A DNA stretch of 64,000 nt from Siphonodentalium dalli (GCA_032622095.1 CP136066.1:102507319-102571318); one strand, 5' to 3'. Positions 23,771 to 36,740 are shown, counted from the stretch's first letter. Translations and numbers: made by a program. Notes: generated by a model not told the origin, from the sequence alone.

Positions 23771-24891
23771 GTTAGTATATAATTACATTTATTTATATAG
23801 TAGTCAGTTAATTAGTGATAAATGTTTTCAGCTGACGGTGAAAAAAATTATTTTAGTGAGAATAACAAATTTAAAACTGCGCATATATAGGCTCCTATAT
23901 ATGGAACATCGATTTTCCGCGATCGGACTTCTTGGGCGACTATTTAACCTATATATATTATGCTATATTGGCGAAGTTGACCATATTTTTATAGTAATTT
24001 TGAATATCTGTATAATATATATATTATAAGTCGGTATCCATAATTCAGGGCTATTTTACCAAATATTAAATACTAGCAGGTTAGCCCGCCACTGGCGGCA
24101 TTCGTCTCATGGCTTTGTTTCAGAAACATGACATTTTTTTAATTTAACCAAATTTCAAGTCGATAGCTCCACCCGTTTCCGAGATCTGGTCTGCGCATGC
24201 GCGAAGCTTGCGTCGCACGGGCTCGGCCACCCGATAAAATTCGTACCCGGGGCAAGATACATTCACATACCAAATTTCAAGTCGATAGCTCCACCGGTTT
24301 CCGAGATCTCGTCTGCGCATGCGCGACGCTGGCGTCGCACGGACTCGGCGACCCGATAAAATTTGTAGCCGGGGCAAGATACATTCACATAGCAAATTTC
24401 AAGTCGATAGCTCCACCCGTTTGCGAGATAACGCATTCTTTGTTTTTCAATGAGTTAATTCATGGTACCCGTCCTCCCCGTTCTAAACTTCAGAGCGGAC
24501 AGTCAATTAATCCCGTCGTGAAATCCCTCTGCATAATATTTCGAGCTCTTAGATCAATTCTGCCTTTTTAGTTGCATTTCGTCCGCATCCGTATTTCGGA
24601 CGCATGTGGTCAGTCGTTTATCCACGTCCATTGGAATCCGCATCGGACGCATGGGGTATGGTTTAGCCACGTCCATTGCAATAAAGAGCGTTAATTGTTA
24701 AAACCTCCGTATAAGGTATAGATAAAGAGCGTTAATGCCTTAACCCCCGCCGTGCCTTTGCGGTGATTTGGGAGTGGATAAAGGGTGATCAGAGCTTCTC
24801 GAAAACATGACTACGGCGGTGTCGGTGTGATTTTACACTTACATACGAAATTTGATCTCAATCTGTACACGCGTTTTGGATTCTATGAAGT

Positions 24892-24922
<31 letters not shown>

Positions 24923-27900
24923 CGAAGTCTCAAAATATATAGTACTAGCAGGTTAGCCCGCCACCGGCGGCTTGTCCGAAACATGACATTTTTTTTATAT
25001 ATATATTTTTAATTTATAGCTCCACGCGTTTCAATAAGAAAAATTTGTACCCGGTAGCTCCACCCGTTTCCGAGATCTGGTCTGCGCATGCGCGAAGCTG
25101 GCGTCGCACGGGCTCGGCGACCCGATAAAATGTGTACCCGGCGCAAGATACATTCACATACCAAATTTCACGTCGATAGCTCCACCCGTTTCCGATATCT
25201 CGTCTGCGCATGCGCTGCACGGGCGTCGCACGGGCTCGCCAATACGACAGCGACGACCACCTGGTCAAACTACACTCACGTACCAAGTTTCGTCCCGATC
25301 GGTCGAGGTGTTGGTATCTGATGCAAAAGACGAAATTGTGAGTGTTGGTCAATAGTCCCCGCCGTGAACCTCATCGTCGCAAAGAGCGGACAGTCAATTA
25401 ACCCCGTTGTGAACCTCAATCACCAACGCGACGTAAACATGTGTTGCGTTCTAAAAATAGGAAAGCACTTTCTCTCTGCATAATTCTGCAGATGCTAATA
25501 ACGTTGCTTCCCGTAGGTAGCAATATCGTTGTTGTTGATATTTACGGCTTGGGGGCTATTTTCTTATTTAGCAAGTTTGAGCTCAATCGGTTCGAGTCTA
25601 TAAAGGACACACTCATATATATGACACTTCCCGTGGGTAGCAAGTTTGAGCTCAATCGGCATTCCCTGGAATTTCCCGTAGATTGGCAGATTCCAGTAGC
25701 TTTATAACGATATATCTGGGGAGAAATCTGATGCTATATTCGTGATTATCTGGGATGATTTCGGTATATAAGTATATACTGTAAAAACAAAGCGCGCCAT
25801 CCGTGCTCGCAGGGTTGGTCAGAAACAAATGTTTTTTAAATTTAATGTATGTTCCGTATATCTCTCTGCAGATGCAAATAACGTTGAATGGCAAACAGAC
25901 GCTCTTTATAGAGATGCGTCAAAAACAAACGCTCATTAAATAATCACTTGATTAACCCACGCCGTGCCTTTGCGGTGATTTGAGATTGGAGAACGGGTGC
26001 TCTGAGCTTCTCTAAACCTTGACCACGGTCGTGTCGGTGGGATTTGACACTTACATAGGAAGTTTGAGCTCAATCTTTACACGCGTTTTGGATTCTATGA
26101 AGTACACACACACACACATATATACGAAGTCTCAAAATATATAGTATAGACTAGCAGGTTAGCCCGCCACCGGCGGCTTGTCCGAAACATGACATTTATA
26201 TATATGTTTTTTAAATTTTTAGCTCCACGCGTTTCAATAAGAAAAATTTGTACCCGGTAGCTCCACCAGTTTCCGAGATCTGGTCTGCGCATGAAAATTT
26301 GTACCCGGCGCAAGATACATTCACATGCCAAATTTCAAGTCGATAGCTCCACCCGTTTCCGAGATCTCGTCTGCGCATGCGCTGCACTGGCGTCGCACGG
26401 GCTCGGCGACCCGATAAAATTTGTACCCGGCGCAAGATGCATTCACATAGCAAATTTCAAGTCGATAGCTCCACCCGTTTCCGAGATCTCGTCTGCGCAT
26501 GCGCTGCACGGGCATCGCACGGGCTCCGCGACCCGATAAAATTTGTACCCGGCGCAAGATACATTCACATAGCAAATTTCAAGTCGATAGCTCCACCCGT
26601 TTCCGAGATCTCGTCTGCGCATGCGCTGCACGGGCATCGCACGGGCTCCGCGACCCGATAAAATTTGTACCCGGCGCAAGATACATTCACATAGCAAATT
26701 TCAAGTCGATAGCTCCACCCGTTTCCGATATCTCGTCTGCGCATGCGCTGCACGGGCGTCGCACGGCTCGCCAATGCGACAACGACCACCGCCTGGTCAA
26801 ACTACACACACGTACCAAGTTTCGTCCCGATCGGTCGAGAATCGTAGATTTGTATGAAGTACAACACACACACAAACATAAATATATAAGAGAGATATGT
26901 AAATTAGATAGATTGTATCAAAATATATAGGAGAGATATGTAAATGATCTACACACCATTACTGGTGTTTGTCAAAGTTTAGTGGGGTATATCAATACTC
27001 ATTCACGATCATATCATTGAGGTCCGGAGGGTGTGGGCTATCTCTCGAATACAAGGAGTTCTCAAAATATATAGAAGAGAAGACTAGCAGGTTAGCCCGC
27101 CACTGGCGGCATTCGTCCCATGGCTTTGTTCGAAAAAGCAATTGCAACAGGTTCCGAGACACTTGTGCTGCATTTGCAGCAAATTTCGGCAATAGTCAGA
27201 AACATGACAATTTTAATTTAATTTTTTGTTTTTCAATGAGTCAATTATTTTGTTTTTAAAATTGAATTTATTTTTTTTAAATTTTACCCGATTTTTTTTT
27301 GTTTTTCAAGGAGTTAATTGTGCCTTTTTAATTTTGTTTTTCAATTTTACCCGATTTTTTTTTGTTTTTCAATGAACCCGTCCATGACACTTCCCGTATT
27401 TAGCAAGATTGAGCTCAATCGGTATATACTGTAAAAACAAAGCGCGCCATCCGTGCTCGCAGGGAATAAATTTCGAGCGATAACGTTTGCGTTCCCGTAT
27501 AACTCTGCAGATGCCAATAACGTTGAATGGGAAACAGACGCTCTTTATAGAGATGCGTCAAAAACAAACGCTCATTAAATAATCACTTGATTAACCCACG
27601 CCGTGCCTTTGCGGTGATTTGAGATTGGAGAACGGGTGCTCTGAGCTTCTCTAAACCGCGACCACGGTCGTGTCGGTGGGATTTGACACTTACATAGGAA
27701 GTTTGAGCTCAATATGTACACGCGTTTTTGATTCTATGAAGTACCCACACACACACACACATATATACGAAGTCTCAAAATATATAGTATAGATAGATAA
27801 TATATGTTCAAGAAATATGGTCTATTATACTCTATAATATTATCTAGAAAGAGAAAACGTCGATATATACCAGGCAATGAGTCTATTTTTTATGATCTTC

Positions 27901-29239
27901 TTTTTCAGGTTTGTCGAAGCTTATTCTTCATTCTGTGATGTGAAGAGCAATATTTGTCGTAAGCATTATAATCGCTTGAAAAAATTTAGAACTCAAACAG
28001 AAATCAAGAAACAACACTGCAGAGGTGAGTGTATGCTGTATGCATTTAAATTATATCCGACAGTAACACAATATCTTTCACCACAGTGCAATGCAGGAAC
28101 CCGTGACACACACCCCCCCCCCCCCCCTCCCCATTTGCGAATATTAGAAGAGTGGCTTCGTCACTTCCGATCGATGCAGCACCCGGTATACGGTATTCAC
28201 GGGAGATAATACTTATACTGACCAACAAGGCGTATATATACCTGTATAGAATGTCAAAAGTATAGGGAATTGGAATCTCAGTCGAGTCATACTAGAAGTT
28301 TGTCGGAATAATTAGACTAATGGATTAAATGGACATAAATGGAGTTTTAGTTATTTTCTATTTCTAATCGAACATGCATGTCAACATCTCGGATGTTTAG
28401 GCTGTAATTGTCTTGAGATATGAAGTTGGAACCCTTTTCTTTAGGAAAGCGATCGTGTATATATATGATCATATATTATTCTAATGCATTGAACATGCCT
28501 ATATATACACAAGTTTCAGTTTGAAATTTTAACCCAAGGCGTATATATTGGGTGGGCGAAATGAAATTTAACAAGTTTGGAATTCCCAAAAGGGAGAGGC
28601 TCTTAAAGGTGCTCAATCCGATTAAACACCACTAAATTACTATTTCTTTGGCTTCGGGGTTAACAAATATTTGATTCGAGTCGATGAACCTACCCATCAA
28701 CGCTCAGAGTGATCAGATATAGATTTTTGAAGTTTGTTATTTCAATTGTTTGTGGCCTACAAACACGCCGTCAAAAGGGTGGTCTCGGTCAAAATTGCGG
28801 ATGAAGATGGATAACTCTAAAAACAAGTGGTAATACGGCCAAATTTCGTGCAAACTCGAGTGATAATACGGCGATATTTCGTGAACAAAATTTTGATAAA
28901 TCACACGTTTTGTGAAATTTGATACCATAGTTGACAGTGGTTAGCATTATTTTGTTGCAATTAATCGAGTCTGTTAACTAAAGCGTATTTTGAAGAAATG
29001 TTGTTTTTTGTTATATCTTGATAATATGGGGATCCTCTGATCGGATTGAGTACCTTTAATTGCACCAATTCTCAAACAAACAGAACCAGAACCAACAGAA
29101 TCGCAATGTTAAATATTTGAACTCAGACTTCACTACGAAGTTTCTAAAGCGATCATTCGGAAGACGACCGAAGAAGAAATGGACATTGAACAGAAAAAGG
29201 AGAAACTACAACAACAAAAATTCTACCAGAACCATATAG
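23718..29239 (+). CDS. Gene 3 model: small basic protein (about 93 aa), or 5' end of gene 2
   Basis: ATG at 23718 has A at -3 and G at +4. Exon 23718-23770 ends in phase 2 at donor GTTAGT and joins exon 27909-28024 (phase 2 in, phase 1 out), then 29127-29239 with stop TAG. The product starts MAEVLHFNPRIKEMEGEM, continues FVEAYSSFCDVKSNICRKHY and a Lys/Arg-rich helix, and ends in a strongly basic tail (RSFGRRPKKKWTLNRKRRNY). The second exon also fits, in phase, the exon at 50439, making an Ala codon, so 29127 could be an alternative last exon of gene 2. No family is recognised. Confidence 0.4.
24073..24944 (+). mobile_element. Minisatellite-cored element, copy 1
   Basis: Starts CTAGCAGGTTAGCCCGCCAC. 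The core has two to three units of about 122 bp (ATTTCAAGTCGATAGCTCCA, GTCTGCGCATGCGC). The tail is GCCGTGCCTTTGCGGTGATT, then a CA/TA microsatellite and CTCAAAATATATAG. No open frame of interest. The head, minisatellite, tail, microsatellite order resembles non-autonomous Helitron/Helentron-type elements of molluscs, but I cannot confirm the class. Confidence 0.65.
24945..26150 (+). mobile_element. Minisatellite-cored element, copy 2
   Basis: Same start CTAGCAGGTTAGCCCGCCAC and same end CTCAAAATATATAG as copy 1, placed directly after it. Core units at about 25045-25300 include the variant GTCAAACTACACTCACGTAC. The 25500-25900 part, with AAAGCGCGCCATCCGTGCTC, is shared with copy 4. Confidence 0.65.
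26151..27083 (+). mobile_element. Minisatellite-cored element, copy 3
   Basis: Core is expanded to about four or five units of about 122 bp (26225-26800) that are nearly identical. Overlapping open frames at 26291-26930 and their antisense partners are translations of this repeat. Ends CTCAAAATATATAG just before copy 4. Confidence 0.7.
27084..27789 (+). mobile_element. Minisatellite-cored element, copy 4 (core lost)
   Basis: Starts CTAGCAGGTTAGCCCGCC and keeps the tail (GCCGTGCCTTTGCGGTGATT, CA microsatellite, CTCAAAATATATAG) but has no 122-bp units; instead there are T-rich repeats TTTTTTTTGTTTTTCAA at 27290-27375. Confidence 0.65.
27909..28024 (+). CDS. Internal exon (FVEAYSSFCDVKSNICRKHY)
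   Basis: Strong acceptor CTTCTTTTTCAG before 27909 and strong donor GTGAGT at 28025. 116 bp, open only in the frame FVEAYSSFCDVKSNICRKHY then NRLKKFRTQTEIKKQHCR. Phase 2 in, phase 1 out. It matches the candidate exon at 23718 upstream and either 29127 or 50439 downstream. It sits between repeats but is not repeat sequence itself. Confidence 0.6.
28025..28602. other. Intron, no gene seen
   Basis: Contains a C-run at about 28113-28127 and otherwise unique AT-rich sequence. Confidence 0.5.
28603..29059 (+). mobile_element. TTAA MITE, family 1
   Basis: TTAA at 28603-28606 and 29056-29059, ends AGGTGCTCAATCCGATTA and complement. It lies 67 bases before the candidate terminal exon at 29127. Confidence 0.8.
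29127..29239 (+). CDS. Candidate terminal exon with basic tail
   Basis: Acceptor TTTGAACTCAG before 29127 takes the phase-1 base of the previous exon to give Asp; 36 further codons and TAG at 29237-29239. Sequence FTTKFLKRSFGRRPKKKWTL then NRKRRNYNNKNSTRTI is very basic, with a possible nuclear signal at GRRPKKKW. ATTAAA at 29264-29269 is a plausible poly(A) signal. The acceptor has a weak pyrimidine tract, so confidence is limited. Confidence 0.4.
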
Positions 29240-29269
29240 CCTACACAATACATATCTCAAAATATTAAA

Positions 29270-31199
29270 CTTATTTTTATCACATTTACGACTTCATTTT
29301 AATTACTTTCCCATTTAAAAATTACTTGCCTATCAGTGTACCAAAAAAAAACTCTCGACGATACACAACACAGCCACGTCATTTTGTTGTTGTTGATACT
29401 GGTTGATACCTTACTCTACCCTAGTTATCGCGGTTGTCGTTTATCTTGCCAATTCTTTAGAACATCAAGCTCTATAAATAATGGGGCTTGATCACGGCTA
29501 ACTATGATATTAATTCAACTGCATGCTAACTGGGACAATGAGCTATATAGATAAGTAAGACTGACAAAATAATTGTGTTAAAATAAAATTGTATTAGCCA
29601 GTTTGCGATTTCAAACGGTACGCCTACGGGTACGTGTACATGTATATACGGGTAGCTATACTCGTACCCGTACACGTTTTGTAATCGTAAACTGTTTTGC
29701 GGGTAGAATTCAGCGCATCGACTGCATGGTAATGTGTACATAGAGAGCCAACTTCAACAAAATTTATATATTTGATATTGGGAAATTGTTATTCACATTG
29801 GCTTTATTACGCCCTCTCAGGACGTATATTGGCAAGCATATCTGGCCCTGTCGTAGGAGGTGATGGACTAAATATGATTAAAAATATACTCGGCGGTATC
29901 TGCGTACATGAACCATGTAACGAAGATCGTGTTTCATATTTAAATTAAACCTCTCTCGATGTGGCCATATTTTAATTAACCCTCATGCTAGACCATATTT
30001 TCAAAGTTGATACCATGAGTGTATTACATGAGGCCATGCATATATCATCATTGCACCATCTTATGGTGTATATTGGCAAGCATAAATGGCCTGTCGTTGG
30101 AGGTGATGGACTAAATGCAAACGCAATTAAAAACGTACTCGGTATTTGCGTCAAATAACAAAGAAAAGATACATGCCAGCCGAAAACAATTCGAATGTCA
30201 TTTCGGCCAATTTGGCCGGTTACTTCATGTGAGTTTTTCATCTGACGTGTGTGTCGGGATAATGATGTGGAGGATTTATGTAAATGTTAGCCCAAACTAC
30301 ATTTCCAAGTAACGATGGTTTTGTTGTTTATTTTGAGGAATAATACCGCGTCAGATGAATTCAGCCCAAATATGTTAACAGTTGTCGTGTAAAACATTCG
30401 GCAGTAAGTTAGCGTTATTTAGTATTTGTGGATGTCCTTTAACATGGGGAAAATAGACTACTGCGCTTGAACGAGCATGTGAATTGTCGTTTTTAATGTA
30501 TAGCAACTTTATAATCAATAACAGAGGCATTCTCTGTCAAATAAGGTCGCTCTATTTACGATACCAATTGGGGAACTTTGTAAATTAAATTACGCGTAAA
30601 CTTAACCTGCTGCAAATAGAAAAGGTGTCGGAATCGGCGTACTCGCCCCAGGGCTAACTCGCCCAATCGGCGCGTGCCAACTCGGAATAAAAGGCCAACT
30701 CGGAATAAAAGATGCATACGGGGTGTTATATGGCGTTTGGTCCGTTGTTTCTCAATGAATATTATTGAAATTTGGTGTATATGTCCGGGCTGGGACATGG
30801 AATACAACAACGTTTGAATTGTTTTTAAATTTACAAATTTGTTGATTTTATTCATTTTGTTTTCGTTCTGAAACACACTATAAAGTGTGTATAATATAAT
30901 AACGAACACGAGACATACATAATTTATGAACTGTTAACAAAAGATATCAAATTCAATACATGACAAAGATGACTCAGTGGAGTTTATAAAGTGAACATAA
31001 AAACATTGAGGTAAGAATCTTTTTAAGGAATTCAACTTTATTTAATGATAATAAACACATAAATTAAAATAACAAACATGAGACATACATGATTTATAAA
31101 CTGTTAACAAAAGATATCAAACTCAATACATGACAAAGGTGACTCAGTGAAGTTTATAAAGTGAACATAAAAATATTAAGGTAAAAATCTTTTTAAGCA
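29270..31199. repeat. No gene; two small duplications
   Basis: A block beginning near TATTGGCAAGCATA (about 29826) recurs at about 30070 with GGAGGTGATGGACTAAAT, an offset of about 240 bp. A second tandem pair (about 30910-31028 and 31080-31196, offset about 170) shares GAGACATACATRATTTAT and AGATATCAAAYTCAATACAT. Short frames here lack splice support. Confidence 0.6.
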
Positions 31200-31480
31200 T
31201 TACTAAACCGTTTAGCACAGTCCACTTCACTCATCCGATCATCACTAAACTTCATATTTATCTTGATATTGATCTATCAGATGAGAGCTATCAAATATTT
31301 TTTTAATTTTATAGGAAAAAATGGTCGCCAGCGGCCATATTGCATTTACGTTATATGTTATCGCGTCATGTCGATATCTAGTATTACTTAGAAATTTCAC
31401 CTTTCCAGATTCATAATTGCTCCATTGACTGTAACAGATGGAATTATTCCCCTCTTCGGATAGAGTGTCACTGAAACTTT
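31200..31480 (-). repeat. CCAAGATGGCC-family repeat, reverse copy
   Basis: The reverse complement matches 46180-46440 (GTTACAGTCAATGGAGC, TTTCTAAGTAATACTAGAT, AAGTTTAGTGATGATCGG). A further degraded reverse copy lies at about 32100-32600. Confidence 0.65.
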
Positions 31481-32739
31481 ATTTTGTCAGACTGTCTGTA
31501 TAGTCACTGATTATATATGGCAATAATCTGTAATAAGATGTAGCACTATTTTATTTTATATTTACATGCAGTGCTGTTTTTATACAACAATTCTAATCCC
31601 CCCTAGATCATCATGTGATCGACCATACATCGCGCGAGGACCTGGTTGAATTAAGGGGGGTTTTTATGGATAACTTCTGTCCTCAAGCTAGATTATACTT
31701 ATGACATTTAATGGCATGTTTCTAACATGGAGGGTTAGATATGCGTGAGACACCACCACTCTTCAATTCACACCAAGTTATCAGCTGTCATATTCGGATA
31801 TTAGAACCCATAGCCATGATATATGGTTTATTTTGTGTATACTAGTAATATTGTTATTTTCAGTACCTTTATATACCAGTACTGTGTATAACAATGCATA
31901 TACATTAATCCATGTATACATGTATATTGATTCAACGGATTCAGTGGTTTTGTCCATCAGTCTATCAAATTTGCGGGGAAAACATGGCCACAAGCAGTAC
32001 ACCCTGTTAAATTTCGAATTTGAATCAATTGGCGCACCCTGCAGCCAGCTTTTATTGGAGAACTTTTTCTCATGTGGATAGTTTGGGTCACCGCTAGATG
32101 TGAGCCATGTTTTGTTCTCAAGCTGTCCTTGTGAAGACATCACTGCCAGCGGTGATCTTGAATTTTACTATTTTTATGGCTAAATAATTTGGTTGATCCT
32201 ACAGACGACACCCCTTGTCCGATCGTCACCAGATTCCACAATGATCTTCTGGATAACCAGGGGGAGAGTAATCTAATTTTCCCGAATTTCGTTAAAAAAC
32301 ATTACCACAGGCAGCAATTTGGTATCTTACTGTTTGATCCTCTTTTGCGTGACTGCATTGTTTAGCAACTGTACAGTCATATCCCTCATCTGATAGTCAC
32401 CACACTTTATATTGATCTTCGGGCTGACAACTAGATGGGAGCTATCGAATGTTTTTAATTTTTTTGGAAAACATTGTCGCCAGCAGTCATCTTCTATTTT
32501 GGTTTTTATATACATGTATATCTCTTCATTCGGATAGCCAGTATTACGTAGGTACTTCAACTTTCCGCATTCCTGTCATCATTTGAAATATAAAAATTTA
32601 CCTGATACCATGCACCCTTCAAAATTTGTTTCGTCGTATCTATTTTAATGACCCGTATGGTAATATTGATACAGATATATTTGTCAAACATTTCTTTGTA
32701 CAATATACAGGTATTTAGTTTGTAACTAAATCTAGAAAT
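31481..32739. other. No gene; degraded repeat fragments
   Basis: Frames at 31781-32143 and 31833-32081 overlap on opposite strands without splice signals. The segment 32100-32600 carries reverse CCAAGATGGCC-family pieces (CGCCAGCAGTCATCTT, TGATAGTCACCACACTTTAT). Confidence 0.5.
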
Positions 32740-33415
32740 ATATAATAGTAGCTGGTGGACCCTCTTCGTCCGGGATGTTCCCCTCTGATTTTCGGAGAAT
32801 TGCGCGATTTAACCTTGAATTGACCATTTTAAAGGTGAACGTCATGTCGGGTCACGATTTGACCCGCCCAAAACACTCCCCGGACAAAAGTCACGACAAA
32901 AGTACCCGTCGAAATCCGCCCGGCTTTACCCGATTTGACCTTGAATTGACAATTTTGAATGTCAAGATCAGGTCAGGGTCATAATTTGACCCACCCGAAA
33001 CACTCCTGGGACAAAAGTAACAGTAGGTATTATATTTCGTTGAAATACTTCGTTTTACCAGATTTGACCTTGAATTGATCTTTTTGAATGTCAAAGTCAG
33101 GTCGGGATCAAGATTTGACCCGTCCAAATAGTCCAGAAACATGCCTACATCAGCACGTTCGAGAACATGGTCCCACGTGAAATTGGACCCGTCAATATTG
33201 CTCCCGGGATTGAAGTAGTCGTCCTACACACAAATTTTTAGTCGGATCGGTCAAGGTCCAGAAACATGCATATGAGCGAGGTCAAGTTGACACGTTAAAT
33301 ACCAAATCCGAGTCGGATCAGTCGAGCAGTGTTAGAGTCTATAACACATACACACATGCATTCATGCATACACACATACATACAGACAGGTGTTCCAAAA
33401 TGTATAATCGATAGC
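32740..33415 (+). mobile_element. Second type of minisatellite-cored element
   Basis: Starts near AGTAGCTGGTGGACCCTCTT, has about three units of about 130 bp with GATTTGACCTTGAATTGA and GTCGGGTCACGATTTGACCC (about 32805-33130), and ends in a CA/TA microsatellite (33345-33390) and CCAAAATGTATAATCGATAG. The architecture matches the 24-28 kb elements but the sequence does not. A related tail occurs in reverse at about 50754-50830. Confidence 0.6.
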
Positions 33416-33839
33416 TACAACAATTCTATGGTAGATAGTTCACGGCCGACATGATGCATGCATCTTAGTTTTCTTGTATAAGATAACCGATAAACCAACA
33501 GTTTAGATGTATTTGTCGCGAGCTGACAGCGCGTCAACATAATACTATGTGTCAGTGGTCATATCAAGCGTTCGTTGCATTTTTGGCAATGGGTGTGTCG
33601 TTATAATTGGTGTATCAATGAAATGGCTGTTGCATGTTTGGCGATGAACATTTCAACCAATTGGAACATATGCGCCCTTTGTGAACACATATCGTATGTG
33701 ACATATGGTGTGTAGTGTAAATATTTCAAATTAAACTTCAGTTTGGCACGTCCGATTTTTATAATTCACGTCCTATCTCATCAAGTGCGCATTATACACA
33801 CATTCAAAAATAATCACATACCCTGTTACAAAAAGAGGC
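33416..33839. other. No gene seen
   Basis: Unique AT-rich sequence without splice-bounded frames. Confidence 0.5.
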
Positions 33840-35424
33840 ACAGGAACCAAGCTGAAGAACCAGTAGTTGGTTCTTCCTGTTTCAAACAGTTGTAGAACCA
33901 AAATTACCTACAATTACTGCTGTTTTGGTTCTTGAGAATTTGAGAACGAAAAGTGGACAGACGGATTAGTTACAACTAAACTTCAATCATCGTCGTCGTT
34001 TTCGACGTCATTATCATAATCGTAATCATCGAAAGCATGTTCATCGCCACCGCAATCGTCAACGCCGTCGTCATCGTCGTTGTCATCGTAGTCATCACCA
34101 TTATCATCACAATTTCTACCTTCGTCGTAGTCACCGACTCACCGTCATCATCGTCGTCGTACAGTTATTATCGCCATCATGGTGATAATCATCGCTGTCG
34201 TCGTAGTTATAATAATAGCCGTTGTCATCATCGCTGTCGTAGTCATCAACATCATCGCTGTCGAACGGTTGTAGTCATCATAATCAGTGCTGTCATCGTC
34301 GACGTCACCATCATCATCGCTGTCGTCTAACTCATCATCATCATCGTTGTCGTCGTAGTTATATCATCATACTCATCGAGGTTGTCGTCGTAGTCATCAC
34401 CACCTCATCATTGATGTTGTCGTAGTGATCATACTCGCTGTTCGTTATCATCATTATCGCTGTCGTCATAATCACCGTCGTCATCATAATCATCGTCGCC
34501 GTTTTCATCATAATCATCTCAGCTATTGGCAGCATGCCAGCATCATCCTAATTATTACCATCATCACCGCCGTGACGTCGTCGTACACGTAGAAACTTGG
34601 TCAACATCATTACAATAGCCATCGATGTCGAAATCGTCATTATTATTATCGTCGTCGTCGACTTCGTCGACGCCATCTGTGTCAATTACGATCACCGTCA
34701 AAGTTGTCATATATAGTTGTTGTCGTAGTCCCAATCATCGCTATCAGCTTCACCATCCGCACGCATAAAAGCCGTCCTCGTTTTCGTCGTTATTGTCCAC
34801 AACATCATCTATAATTTATTACTTTGACGACGACAGCAATGATGATGACCACGACGATGAGAGCAATGATGATGACCACGACGACGATAACGGTGATGAT
34901 GATAATGACTACAACGACGGCAGCGATGATGATGACTACGACAGCGACAGCGATGGTTATTACTACGACGAATGCGACGATGATGATGATGATGATGATG
35001 ATGAGATGATGATGACGATGACTACGACATTCAGCGATGAAGGTGATGACAACGACGACAGCGATGACAACGAAGACGACATCACTGATGATCATGACGA
35101 AAATGATGACGACTACGACAACGGCAGCGATGATGACACGACGATGACAGCGATGATGGTGATTACAACGATGACCATAAAATGAACATAAAATGATTGA
35201 CTCGTTTGGTTTCGGAATTGTTTGCTAGTTATAGAGGAGGGAAATTCTTAGATATGCATTTATTTGCATTTGTCCCTTACGAAAAAGTAAATCAGTTCTC
35301 TGCGAAGAACCACATAGGTTCTTGACGGAAACCCGATCTGTTTCTTCGTTAGAATCCGATGTGGTTCTCCAACTTGGGCTTTTTGTTTCTTGGAATTGCC
35401 CCGGATAATTGGGTTCTTCGCGCA
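33840..35424. repeat. Inverted GAT/GAC triplet region
   Basis: 33985-34800 is rich in ATC/GTC triplets and 34800-35185 in the complementary GAT/GAC triplets, so the halves can fold together. Both outer flanks carry GGTTCTTC-type motifs (about 33835-33935 and 35290-35420). The Asp-rich frame 34793-35185 is a translation of the repeat. It is probably another foldback-like element or expanded satellite. Confidence 0.65.
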
Positions 35425-36427
35425 GGGGTGGGGGAAACGGTATCCCATATATGGGATGTCACTGGGATTGGCTTTTAACAGGCGATATGTCATTTGGTAG
35501 GTATTGGAATACTCTATCCATCGGTAGCCAACAATATATGAAGTGTTCATTGATGACATCACCAGAGATCGAAAGGTCACGTGACGGCAATGAAAGCGCA
35601 AATATAATAGTCTGGAAGCTCATAGGGTACCCCAACACCCCACACCCGTCACCACATGACTTAACTTCACCCCACTCATTTTCTTCCTTATTATGTTCCT
35701 CAACTTCAATGTTAGCACGAAAAGAAAGTGGCCGCGTGGACACGAAACAAGATGGCGACCAACATTGCCGCCGTGTTTTAAGACGAGGCACTATATAAGT
35801 CGGTTTGATGCAAATTATAGAGAGAAAGTCTGGACAAATGTATACATATGTATATATTGTTGTGACGCTAAGACACAATGCAAGCGTTTTAGGGAGCACG
35901 CCTGTCCAAGATGGCCACCAAAATGGCCACCGAAAGTGAAAAATGTGACTATTTTTCACTAATATTTTCTAATTAGTTTGAGACTGGTTGAGAATTGGAC
36001 ATTATTTTGTGTTGCTCATTTTAACTGATCGTTGGAGCAATAAAATATGCCTTTTTTGGACACATGCCCTTCCGATCTCTCAAAATATTAAGTTTACAGA
36101 ATGCGGTATAAAATTTCACAACAAATCACCATTTTTCTCTCACAAACGTTATATAAAAATCGGCAAATTTGTCAGGTTTGGACCATTTTTTTAAAAGTAA
36201 ATTGGTATCTTTGGTAATTAAGTTGTTTATTTTTTAAACTGTCACACATATATGTTTTTAGACAAAATCACTCAAGATGGCTTGCAAAATTTCAACCAAA
36301 TTTGGTAAAATGGACATATATCCCGCACATTATTCTCTGCTATTCTGAAAAGGTAGTAAATTTGGACTCACTTGATTATTAAAATGTTACTTCATCAACT
36401 GAAAACTAAACATCTCTATCGATTAAC
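35425..36427 (+). repeat. Left arm of foldback B
   Basis: Carries YY1-like CCAAGATGGCCACC (about 35907) and a degraded ETS-like CGAAAGTG, plus arm blocks shared with A (GGAGCAATAAAATATGCC, TTCTCTGCTATTCTGAAAAG). Joins the AGTTATTGTGGAAAGCGATA hinge at about 36433. Confidence 0.75.
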
Positions 36428-36740
36428 ATATAGGCCTACTTGAGTTATTGTGGAAAGCGATAGCCACCCCAACGGTACACCTATGGCCGTACGATCACTT
36501 TATATATACACCAGACAAATGACCATATAGCCACTCATTTTATACACAAATGCCTCACCCATGACCATACAGCCACCATTGGGTATATATGTATACCCCA
36601 CCAATGGCAATACAGCCACATGTCACCATGCAGGCACACCGGGTATACTCATACTCCACATAAAGTCCCACCTTGTATACATATATTCATCCTCACTGTT
36701 CCATACAGTCTCTCCCTGTAACCACTCATGATATACATAT

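Noticed and set aside
23771-24029. Continuation of the 23526-24029 frame as one exon
   Set aside because: The extension is AT-rich, dominated by Ile, Tyr and Leu, and passes a usable donor in phase with the next strong exon.
26095-26930. Frames with repeated KFQVDSSTRFRDLVCACAA
   Set aside because: Each word is one unit of the 122-bp minisatellite; antisense frames are equally long.
29060-29126. Longer terminal exon beginning LHQFSNKQNQNQQ
   Set aside because: The available AG sites there are in phase 0, while the preceding exon leaves in phase 1; 29127 fits.
34793-35185. 130-codon Asp-rich frame
   Set aside because: Pure triplet-repeat translation inside an inverted repeat; the antisense Val/Ile frame is equally open.
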